Source of the DNA: a gamma proteobacterium symbiont of Lucinoma myriamae
Lineage (GTDB): Bacteria > Pseudomonadota > Gammaproteobacteria > GRL18
Direction: 5' to 3'
Length of the DNA: 17,991 bases
Assembly: GCA_025655635.1 (NCBI GenBank)
Contig: JAHXIM010000183.1
Coordinates: 1-17,991, forward strand
Numbering within the stretch: the first letter of the stretch is position 1; each line of letters begins with the position of its first letter. The notes under the pieces were generated by a model. It had not been told where the DNA came from, did not search any database, and saw only the letters and a program-made list of their open reading frames with translations. Made by a program: the position numbers and the translations under genes. Shown here piece after piece: positions 1-6,694 of this stretch.

Positions 1-110
1 ACTTGAGTTATGCCTTAATCAAGTTGGAATGACGCATCTACAAGCACCTTTTTAAAACACTGTTGATTTAAAGGGGAACACTGATGACAATAATATAAGA
101 TTCTTTTAGA

Positions 111-365
111 ATGAAACAGGATATACTGCTTGTTGAAGATAATCCAGACGATACTCATCTGACGTTGGAAGCTTTTCGTATGCCAGGGATTGCTCAAAGA
201 ATACAAGTAGTGCAGTCAGGTGAGAATGCTCTTAAGGTGTTGATCCTAAATTAAAAAATAATCACTGGACTGTGATCTTTCTTGACTTGAACCTGTCAGG
301 TTATTAAAGCTATACTGGACAGATATTAATAATCCACCATAGTATATTATTCCATCAATAGTACT
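111..365 (+). pseudogene. Decayed response regulator (REC domain) remnant
   Basis: An ATG at 111 opens a 47-residue frame that stops at 254. It reads like the N-terminus of a CheY/Rcp1-type receiver domain: DILLVEDNPDD carries the acidic pocket and is followed by helix 1 and QVVQSGENALKVL. The phosphoacceptor strand continues in another frame: from 242 the codons read DPKLKNNHWTVIFLDLNLSG, with the expected Asp in LDLNL. Restoring one base near 242 joins the two pieces into a normal REC domain up to about 301. A second lesion follows near 299-302. The original frame then shows KAILDRY, two stops at 327-332, and a weak match to the next strand (STIVYY). No effector domain is visible. This family usually sits beside a histidine kinase, but none is in the window. 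The end coordinate is approximate. It is probably non-functional. Confidence 0.75.
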
Positions 366-497
366 TTGTTTATTGTCGACTGATTATGCTATCGACTCTG
401 CATAGTAAGTAATTAACTAATATATTTTCCATCATTATTTAATTTTGTGCTATTATTTTTAAAAACAAAATAAACTAATCCTTTTACCCTCTTCATT
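366..497. other. AT-rich spacer before the FHA-GGDEF gene
   Basis: About 130 bases of AT-rich DNA between the response regulator remnant and the diguanylate cyclase gene. A short inverted repeat, TTATTTT with AAAATAA, lies near 450-475. No convincing -35/-10 pair and no Shine-Dalgarno sequence was found before the ATG at 498, so the promoter position is unknown. Confidence 0.4.
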
Positions 498-1388
498 ATG
501 AATAATACAGAACAGCAAACAACATGCCTTACTCAGTTTCCCTCCTTTCTTAAGGATGATCAGTCCGAAGCCTGTCTGGTTCGTATTTATCCCCACAGTA
601 TCGGCGAAGGGATCTTCCATTTACCGCAAGACACCACTAACATTGGTCGCGACAAGCACTGCCATATTGAGTTAGCTGATCAATCAGTTTCACGTCAACA
701 TGCGCAAATTAAATTTTTTAAAAATTCTTTTATCATCAGCGATTCAAATAGTTGTAATTCAACATTTTTAAACGATAAAAAAATCACTGAGAGTCATTTA
801 GCTTCTGGCGATCTGATTCGCATTGGTCATACTATCTTTAAATTTTTAAGCTGTGGTCACATTGAAAAACAATACCACGAAGAAATTTATTCTATGATGA
901 TCACTGACGGTTTGACCAATATTCCTAATAAGCGTTTTTTTATGGAAATGCTTGATCGTGAAATCACACGTTCACAACGTCACCAACGTCCATTGTCACT
1001 TCTTATTTTTGATATTGATCATTTTAAGAGGATTAATGATCAATACGGTCATTTATCCGGCGATATGATTTTACGTGATTTATGTCTGCGCATTAAGCCG
1101 TACATTCGTAAAGATGAGATATTTGCACGTTATGGAGGAGAAGAGTTTGTTATTTTATTACCTGAAACCAGTTCTGCACAAGCTCACTCTTTTGCTGAAA
1201 AAATTCTGACGGCTGTTAATAAAAATGATTTTATTATTGAACAGGTTAAAATTTCTGCAACCATTAGTATTGGTATCGCACAAATTAATCATACACATAC
1301 GATGAGTACAAATGATCTCATTCAAAATGCTGACAAGATGCTTTACAAAGCCAAAAAGAATGGTCGTAATTGCATTGTTTTCGAATAA
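498..1388 (+). CDS. FHA-GGDEF diguanylate cyclase
   Basis: A 296-residue soluble protein with no signal peptide or membrane segment. Residues about 40-118 form a forkhead-associated (FHA) domain, which binds phosphothreonine peptides. Its signature positions are present: GR at 50-51, SVSRQH at 63-68 and the N-S-T turn at 87-89. Residues about 130-296 are a GGDEF domain with FDIDHFKRIND at 171-181 and an intact GGEEF at 213-217, as expected of an active enzyme making cyclic di-GMP from two GTP. The inhibitory I-site, normally RxxD five residues before GGEEF, reads RKDE (204-207), so classical product inhibition may be weak or absent. No Shine-Dalgarno is visible. The kinase gene starts 23 bases after the stop, so the two are probably co-transcribed. 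The natural inference is that the FHA domain reads phosphothreonines made by the neighbouring kinase. The domain call is firm; the partnership is inferred. Confidence 0.92.
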   Translation: MNNTEQQTTCLTQFPSFLKDDQSEACLVRIYPHSIGEGIFHLPQDTTNIGRDKHCHIELADQSVSRQHAQIKFFKNSFIISDSNSCNSTFLNDKKITESHLASGDLIRIGHTIFKFLSCGHIEKQYHEEIYSMMITDGLTNIPNKRFFMEMLDREITRSQRHQRPLSLLIFDIDHFKRINDQYGHLSGDMILRDLCLRIKPYIRKDEIFARYGGEEFVILLPETSSAQAHSFAEKILTAVNKNDFIIEQVKISATISIGIAQINHTHTMSTNDLIQNADKMLYKAKKNGRNCIVFE

Positions 1389-1411
1389 ATTATTTAAATT
1401 TAATTGAACAT

Positions 1412-2932
1412 ATGACTAAGCAGCACCCTGACAATAAAAAACCACACCAGGCATCAATAAATCAGACTCAGGCTGGATATTATAATGCACAAACTGAAGT
1501 CATCACTCATGAAGCTGATAGTAATGATACGATAAAACAAACTCATCCCTATCCATTTCTTAAACCTGCAGAAAATGCTGGTGATATTGGCCGGATAGCT
1601 CACTATCAGATAAGTGAGACTTTAGGTCAGGGCGGCACGGGCTATGTATTTAAAGCATATGATTCCCAGCTGCACAGAACCGTTGCTCTAAAAGTCATGA
1701 AACCAGAATTGAGCCATCAGCTAAATGCGAAAGCCCGCTTTCTCCATGAAGCACGTTCAATGGCATCAATTAATAATGATAATGTCGCCATAATTCATCA
1801 AGTGGGCGAAGAAGGCAATATTCCCTATCTTGCCATGGAGTTTCTTGAAGGGCAATCCATGGATAGCTGGATTAAATCTCATCCCTCGACACCGACTGAG
1901 ACCATTATCAAATGGGGTATACAAATTTGTCAGGGCTTAATCCCAGCCCATAAGAAAAACCTTATCCACCGTGATATAAAACCTGCTAATCTTTGGGTCG
2001 AAGCACCTGATGAGCGCATAAAGCTCCTTGATTTTGGTTTAGCCTATGCGCTTGATGCTAATGACCAGTTTACTCAAACCGGCTATATTCTCGGCACTCT
2101 GGAATACATGTCACCGGAACAAATTGAAGCAGGTCACGTTAATGCCCGCTCTGATCTGTATAGTCTTGGCTGTGTTCTTTACCAATTAGCCAGTCATTCT
2201 TCACCTTTTTCCGGCTCATCACAGCTTTCTGTTTTAAAAAATATTGCAACAATTACCCCACTGCCTTTACAACAGGTAAGACCGGATATTCCTAAGACGC
2301 TCAGTTTATTGATCAGTCAACTGCTGTGCAGGTCACCTGATGCACGCCCGGCTTCAGCACATGAAGTCTGTCTAAGGTTGAAAAAAATTGCTCTGCAAAT
2401 AGATGAAGCAATGGAAGATGAGTCCTTAAAAATGGTCTCTAAGCAACAACGTTCAGCTAGGACTATTAGTGATCCCTCTTCTAAGAAAAGAGCAAACAGC
2501 CTTGTTTTTTCTATTATTTTAATCGCTGCTTTATCAAGCTTTGCTTTTATTAAGCAAACTTCAACAGACATTGTTGTCCCAAATTCTAAAACTGAAATAC
2601 TAATTAGCCATTCAGACAATAGTAAATTAAAAAAAGAGTCACACGAAGAACAAAATTTACCCGATGAAATAACGGCATCAGATGATGATCTTAGCTATGA
2701 AGATATTACTATTGATAATGAAGCTGATGATTCTTTGCTGCAAGAACCCGTAGAAGTATTTAGACCAACACGCTATGAAGCCAGAATTCCTTTTGATGAG
2801 AATCAAGCACCCTACCCTCAAAAAATGCCCCCTCCTCCTGAGCATCGCCGCCGCCCTTTTCCACCACCAAGACTATATGACAAAGATGGCAGGCCTGTCA
2901 GACCACCGCCACCGCCCCGACCAAGACGGTAA
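1412..2932 (+). CDS. Membrane-anchored Ser/Thr protein kinase, PknB-like
   Basis: The ATG at 1412 gives 506 residues. An upstream TTG at 1370 overlaps the previous gene and is unlikely to be the start. Residues about 64-330 are a Hanks-type kinase domain: glycine loop GQGGTG (72-77), Lys94 in VALK, Glu113 in helix C, HRDIKPAN (186-193, Asp188), DFG (207-209) and SPE in place of APE. All catalytic residues are present, so it should be active. One transmembrane helix lies at about 363-380, preceded by basic residues, so the kinase faces the cytoplasm. The outer part (381-506) has an acidic stretch and ends in a Pro/Arg-rich tail (RPPPPPRPRR). There are no PASTA repeats or other known sensor. 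The PFLKP box before the domain and phrases such as AMEFLEG and KPANLWVEAP resemble planctomycete kinases from memory, hinting at transfer. Its likely partner is the FHA-GGDEF protein just upstream. Confidence 0.9.
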   Translation: MTKQHPDNKKPHQASINQTQAGYYNAQTEVITHEADSNDTIKQTHPYPFLKPAENAGDIGRIAHYQISETLGQGGTGYVFKAYDSQLHRTVALKVMKPELSHQLNAKARFLHEARSMASINNDNVAIIHQVGEEGNIPYLAMEFLEGQSMDSWIKSHPSTPTETIIKWGIQICQGLIPAHKKNLIHRDIKPANLWVEAPDERIKLLDFGLAYALDANDQFTQTGYILGTLEYMSPEQIEAGHVNARSDLYSLGCVLYQLASHSSPFSGSSQLSVLKNIATITPLPLQQVRPDIPKTLSLLISQLLCRSPDARPASAHEVCLRLKKIALQIDEAMEDESLKMVSKQQRSARTISDPSSKKRANSLVFSIILIAALSSFAFIKQTSTDIVVPNSKTEILISHSDNSKLKKESHEEQNLPDEITASDDDLSYEDITIDNEADDSLLQEPVEVFRPTRYEARIPFDENQAPYPQKMPPPPEHRRRPFPPPRLYDKDGRPVRPPPPPRPRR

Positions 2933-2948
2933 AACCTAATAGGGTTTT
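2931..2948. terminator. Weak bidirectional hairpin between convergent genes
   Basis: AAAACC and GGTTTT pair around the 6-base loop TAATAG. The hairpin overlaps the stop codons of both the kinase gene and trmO, which converge with only 3 bases between them. The arms supply short A and T runs for both directions. The stem is AT-rich and weak, so terminator function is plausible only. Confidence 0.35.
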
Positions 2949-3634
2949 AAGCTAATAACATCAACCTCAGAGTCATTAATTTTCCATTTCAGATCAAAAT
3001 CATAAACTTTTGTCGAGTATATTTTATCAATTTTTTTATAGTAATAAGCTCTATGATCAAGTGCTAATAACTGGCTGATAAATTCCTTAATTTTCGGGTA
3101 TTTCTTTTCTGCTTTTTGACAGTCATTTTCTGCTTCTGATGAAAAAGAAATATGTAATTTCTGTTCTTTGATATGATCAGTAAAGCCACCTTTTGCATCA
3201 GGGATACTATCGCTATAAGGGACGTAGGGTTTTATATCAATAATCGGGGTTTGATCCATTAAGTCAGCCCCTTTTATGTGGATAAATAATCGGCCATTTT
3301 TTTGTTCAATTGAATCCATTTCGACCAGAGACAAACCAATGGGATTGGGACGAAAACTGGCTCGCGTAGCAAATACACCAAAACGCTGCTTACCATCCAG
3401 TCTGGGTGGTTTTACTGTGGTATTCCAGCCTTTATCAACATGCTTATGAAAGATAAAACTGAGCCAAAGATGGGAAAAGTCTTCCAGTCCCCGTATTATC
3501 TCAATATCATTATAGGGAGGAAGTAATTCAATATAAGCGGTTGAGGCAGAAACCAGTCTTGCCTGTCTGGGAATAGCAAATTTATCTTTATAACAGGAAT
3601 GTACAATACCAATCGTATCAAATGTATATTGCAT
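2936..3634 (-). CDS. trmO: tRNA m6t6A37 methyltransferase TrmO (TsaA family)
   Basis: A 232-residue protein close to the usual TrmO length of about 235. Members of this family transfer a methyl group from SAM to the N6 of threonylcarbamoyl-adenosine-37 in ACY-decoding tRNA-Thr. The family signature is clear: IGIVHSCYKDKFAIPRQ at the N-terminus (8-24), GLEDFSHLWL (49-58), then KQRFGVFATRASFRPNPIGLS (82-102), and DQTPIIDIKPYVPY (127-140). The C-terminal domain is shorter in signature; the usual DPRPAY motif reads DHRAYY here. It is the last gene of a purE-purK-trmO group, starting 14 bases after purK, with no strong Shine-Dalgarno. Translational coupling to purK is possible. The link to purine synthesis is probably only operon company. 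Confidence 0.9.
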   Translation of the reverse strand: MQYTFDTIGIVHSCYKDKFAIPRQARLVSASTAYIELLPPYNDIEIIRGLEDFSHLWLSFIFHKHVDKGWNTTVKPPRLDGKQRFGVFATRASFRPNPIGLSLVEMDSIEQKNGRLFIHIKGADLMDQTPIIDIKPYVPYSDSIPDAKGGFTDHIKEQKLHISFSSEAENDCQKAEKKYPKIKEFISQLLALDHRAYYYKKIDKIYSTKVYDFDLKWKINDSEVDVISLKPY

Positions 3635-3648
3635 AAATAGCTACAAAA

Positions 3649-4779
3649 CTATGGTTTAGGCAAAGCATTTGCCAGGCGACGAGTTTCCTGTAATAATTCT
3701 GCAGTTGAGTTACCCAGACAAGTGAAGTGTCCCATTTTACGGCCAACTCTGGCTTCTCTCTTACCATATAAATGCAATTTTACATTTGGATTAGACAGCA
3801 GCTGCGCCCAGTCAGGCTCTCCATTTGACCAGATATCACCCAAAATATTAAACATCACTACTGGTGACAGCAGTTCCACACTACCAGCAGGCAGACCACA
3901 CATCATTCTGACTTGTTGCTCAAATTGAGATGTTTTACAGGCGTCAATTGTGTAATGTCCACTATTATGAGGACGAGGAGCTACTTCATTAATGAGCAGA
4001 CGATCATCTGTGGTATAGAAAAACTCAACGGCCATAATACCGCAATAATCCAGCTTTTCTGAAAACTCTGATGCTTCATTAATGGCGACATCAAGGATGC
4101 GTTTAGGTAAACTGCTCGGTACGGCTGTATATTCAAGAATGCCGTTCACATGATGATTTTCACCCACAGGATAACAGGTAATTTCACCGTCATCACCGCG
4201 TGCTAATACCACTGAAACCTCTGATGCCAGGTTCACTTTTTCTTCAAGTACACAGTGCACTGAACCCATCGCTTCAAATGCATTAATCGCTTCATCAAGG
4301 TTATTAACAATGGCCTGACCTTTGCCGTCATAGCCGAAACTGGCTACTTTTAAAATTGCCGTACCACCAATTTGTGTTAGGGCAAAGTCCAGTTCCTCTT
4401 TTTCATAAATTGGAAAAAATCGTGCTGTTTCAAAACCATTATCAGCAAGAAAAGTTTTTTCTGCAATTCGGTTCTGGGCGATTTCAACAGCTGCAGATGA
4501 AGGTCTTACTGGAATACTTTTCTCTAGTCTTCGCAAAGTATCAGAAGGAATATTTTCAAACTCGGTGGTAATGGCATCACAATTATTAGCCAACTGCTCA
4601 ATTGCCCATCGGTCACTATATGAGGCGTGAATATGCTCATCTGCTATTCTGCCTGCCGGGCTGTCTGGATCCGGATCAAGTACAATGACATGATAACCCA
4701 TGGCATGTGCAGCCATAACAAACATTCTACCCAGCTGACCGCCACCGAGCATACCGAGAGTTTTTCCTGGCAGAATCAT
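3649..4779 (-). CDS. purK: N5-carboxyaminoimidazole ribonucleotide synthase PurK
   Basis: A 376-residue ATP-grasp enzyme of de novo purine synthesis. It uses ATP and bicarbonate to carboxylate aminoimidazole ribonucleotide to N5-CAIR, the substrate of PurE encoded just upstream. The N-terminal fold shows LGGGQLGRM (11-19). The ATP-grasp core has LKVASFGYDGKGQ (143-155) and the late signature NEVAPRPHNSGHYT (264-277), which carries metal- and substrate-binding residues. Length and motifs are normal for the family. It starts 30 bases after the purE stop, as expected for an operon, and ends 14 bases before trmO. Confidence 0.95.
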   Translation of the reverse strand: MILPGKTLGMLGGGQLGRMFVMAAHAMGYHVIVLDPDPDSPAGRIADEHIHASYSDRWAIEQLANNCDAITTEFENIPSDTLRRLEKSIPVRPSSAAVEIAQNRIAEKTFLADNGFETARFFPIYEKEELDFALTQIGGTAILKVASFGYDGKGQAIVNNLDEAINAFEAMGSVHCVLEEKVNLASEVSVVLARGDDGEITCYPVGENHHVNGILEYTAVPSSLPKRILDVAINEASEFSEKLDYCGIMAVEFFYTTDDRLLINEVAPRPHNSGHYTIDACKTSQFEQQVRMMCGLPAGSVELLSPVVMFNILGDIWSNGEPDWAQLLSNPNVKLHLYGKREARVGRKMGHFTCLGNSTAELLQETRRLANALPKP

Positions 4780-4809
4780 GATGCAAACCTCATTGCTTGT
4801 TTTATATAA

Positions 4810-5316
4810 CTAACAGCTAACACAGGGTAATTCCATCTCAAGAACGGCCTGTGCCTGTTTTTCTCTGAATGCCTGTAGTTTATCAGCTATTTCTTTATCT
4901 TCAACTGATAGTATAGATGCTGCATATAATCCGGCATTGGCAGCACCGGCTTCGCCAATTGCAAATGTTGCTACCGGGATACCCTTAGGCATCTGAACGA
5001 TAGATAATAATGAATCCATACCTTTTAGATAGCGTGAATTAACCGGTACACCCAAAACTGGAATAGTGGTTTTTGCTGCCAGCATACCAGGAAGATGTGC
5101 TGCACCGCCCGCACCGGCAATAATACATTTTAAACCTTTTTCTCTTGCCTGCTCTGCATATTGGTATAATAAATCAGGTGTTCGATGTGCTGAAACAACT
5201 TTAGCCTCATAGGCAATACCAAAATCTTCAAGCTGTTGACAAGCATTTTTCATGACTTCCCAATCACTATTACTTCCCATCACGACACCAACAACAGGTT
5301 TCTTACTACTACTCAT
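4810..5316 (-). CDS. purE: N5-CAIR mutase PurE
   Basis: A 168-residue class I PurE, which moves the carboxyl group of N5-CAIR to carbon 4 to give CAIR. Seen in sequence: GSNSDWEVM (14-22), SAHRTPD with the catalytic His (42-48, His45), and GAGGAAHLPGM (68-78). The start chosen is the ATG at 5316, which has GGAAA just upstream. An in-frame GTG at 5334 would add six residues but lacks a good ribosome site. It is the first gene of purE-purK-trmO. Its promoter must lie in the roughly 95 bases between this start and the fba terminator, unless there is read-through. The C-terminal tail (…MELPCVSC) has two extra cysteines. Confidence 0.95.
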   Translation of the reverse strand: MSSSKKPVVGVVMGSNSDWEVMKNACQQLEDFGIAYEAKVVSAHRTPDLLYQYAEQAREKGLKCIIAGAGGAAHLPGMLAAKTTIPVLGVPVNSRYLKGMDSLLSIVQMPKGIPVATFAIGEAGAANAGLYAASILSVEDKEIADKLQAFREKQAQAVLEMELPCVSC

Positions 5317-5411
5317 AATATTTCCACAAAGCACGACTCCAAATGATCAAAATCCTGCTTTTTTGTTTTTATTTATCCTCATCATGAGAATAATTGTTGA
5401 TCTGATAAAAC

Positions 5412-5437
5412 AGAAAAAGGACGGCGATGCCGTCCTC
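5412..5437 (-). terminator. Intrinsic terminator of the tkt-fba cluster
   Basis: GGACGGC (5419-5425) and GCCGTCC (5429-5435) pair perfectly around a 3-base loop, with one more A-T pair outside. Read on the minus strand, the stem is followed by five T residues (complement of 5414-5418). It lies about 60 bases downstream of the fba stop and before purE, so it separates the carbon operon from the purine operon. A weaker AT-rich hairpin (AAAGAG with CTCTTT, 5449-5466) lies between it and fba. Confidence 0.8.
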
Positions 5438-5495
5438 TTTCTTTCATCAAAGAGAAAACTCTCTTTATAATTTACTTCTTGTTAAGAACTCTGTC

Positions 5496-6560
5496 TTAAG
5501 AAACCTTAGGATCAAGCTCGCCGCTTGCATAGCGACCAATCATAGTTTCTAATGTTTGAATCTTAATTTTTGATGCATGACCCGCACTACCAAAAACTTC
5601 AAAACGTGCTTTACAAATACCAGACATCGCAGCGGTAGATGCTTTAAGGAATTTACGTGGGTCAAAGTTAGCGGTATTTTCAGCCATGAACTTACGAACA
5701 GCACCAGTAGAAGCCATACGTAAATCAGTATCGATGTTCACTTTACGAACACCATTTTTGATACCTTCAACGATTTCTTCAACAGGTACACCATAAGTCT
5801 GCCCCATATCACCACCATAGTTATTGATGATTTCCAGCCATTCCTGAGGAACTGAAGAAGAACCATGCATAACCAGATGAGTATCAGGAATACGCTTATG
5901 AATTTCAACAATACGGTCAATACGCAGTACATCACCTTCTGGCTCTTTGGTGAATTTGTATGCACCATGAGAAGTACCGATTGCGATAGCCAGTGCATCA
6001 ACACCGGTTTCTTTGACGAAAGTCGCCGCTTCTTCAGGATCAGTTAATAACATATCCAGATCCAGCTTGCCTTCAGCACCATGACCGTCTTCTTCACCCA
6101 TCATGCCTGTTTCAAGAGAACCTAGACAACCTAGTTCACCTTCAACTGAAACACCGCCAGCATGAGCCATTTTAACCACTTCAAGTGTAGTACTTGAATT
6201 ATATTCAAAGCTTGAAGGGGTTTTCATATCAGCCATTAAAGAACCATCCATCATAACTGATGTGAAGCCTGACTGAATAGAACGTAAACAGACTGCCGGC
6301 TCTGAACCGTGATCCTGATGCATAACAACAGGAATATGCGGATACATTTCAACGGCAGCTGAAATCATGTGACGTAGGAATGGTTCGCCTGCATAAGAAC
6401 GAGCACCTGCAGAACCCTGCATGATAACTGGAGAGTCTGTTGCATCTGCAGCTTGCATGATGGCATGAACCTGCTCCATGTTGTTCACATTAAAAGCGGG
6501 TAGACCGAAGCTGTTTTCTGCTGCATAGTCCAGTAATTGACGCATTGAAATCAAGGCCAT
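5496..6560 (-). CDS. fba: Class II fructose-1,6-bisphosphate aldolase
   Basis: A 354-residue zinc-dependent aldolase that interconverts fructose-1,6-bisphosphate with glyceraldehyde-3-phosphate and dihydroxyacetone phosphate. The opening LPAFNVNNMEQ (20-30) fits the family. HQDHG (81-85) supplies catalytic Asp83 and metal ligand His84. GTSHGAYKF (195-203, His198) and VMHGSSSVPQEW (230-241, His232) give the other metal ligands. NIDTDLR (275-281) is the phosphate-binding end. The sequence is of the Cbb-type class IIB group, which in Calvin-cycle bacteria also handles sedoheptulose bisphosphate. It has a good Shine-Dalgarno (GGAG) on the minus strand. It is the last gene of the tkt-gap-pgk-pyk-fba cluster, and its leader carries a triple repeat. 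Confidence 0.96.
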   Translation of the reverse strand: MALISMRQLLDYAAENSFGLPAFNVNNMEQVHAIMQAADATDSPVIMQGSAGARSYAGEPFLRHMISAAVEMYPHIPVVMHQDHGSEPAVCLRSIQSGFTSVMMDGSLMADMKTPSSFEYNSSTTLEVVKMAHAGGVSVEGELGCLGSLETGMMGEEDGHGAEGKLDLDMLLTDPEEAATFVKETGVDALAIAIGTSHGAYKFTKEPEGDVLRIDRIVEIHKRIPDTHLVMHGSSSVPQEWLEIINNYGGDMGQTYGVPVEEIVEGIKNGVRKVNIDTDLRMASTGAVRKFMAENTANFDPRKFLKASTAAMSGICKARFEVFGSAGHASKIKIQTLETMIGRYASGELDPKVS

Positions 6561-6572
6561 TTTGGCTCTCCT

Positions 6573-6616
6573 TTTATTCTAGATAAGTTTATTCTAAATA
6601 GTTTTAATCTAAATTA
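6573..6616. repeat. Three 14-15 base imperfect tandem repeats in the fba leader
   Basis: TTTATTCTAGATAAG (6573-6587), TTTATTCTAAATAG (6588-6601) and TTTTAATCTAAATTA (6602-6616) lie head to tail, 13 bases upstream of the fba start codon. The period is about one and a half helical turns. They could be operator sites for a regulator or slippage-derived DNA; the sequence alone does not decide. Confidence 0.6.
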
Positions 6617-6638
6617 ATTTTTTATTAAAAAAAATTAA
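6614..6638. repeat. A/T-only inverted repeat between pyk and fba
   Basis: TTAATTTTTT (6614-6623) pairs with AAAAAATTAA (6629-6638) across a 5-base loop. It consists entirely of A-T pairs, so it makes a weak RNA hairpin, but it is a flexible DNA tract typical of promoter upstream regions. It may mark an internal promoter for fba. Confidence 0.4.
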
Positions 6639-6694
6639 ACGAGTTTTAAATTGTAGTCACTACACTTATTATAAAAATAAATGCAGAAAAATCA

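Noticed and set aside
1..110. Tail of an upstream histidine kinase gene
   Set aside because: All plus-strand frames hit stops and none shows the conserved end of a histidine kinase.
1370..1411. Longer kinase start at a TTG inside the cyclase gene
   Set aside because: It overlaps the upstream coding end, uses a rare start, and the ATG at 1412 gives a full kinase.
5317..5334. GTG start adding six residues to PurE
   Set aside because: The ATG at 5316 has a good GGAAA ribosome site and gives the normal N-terminus.
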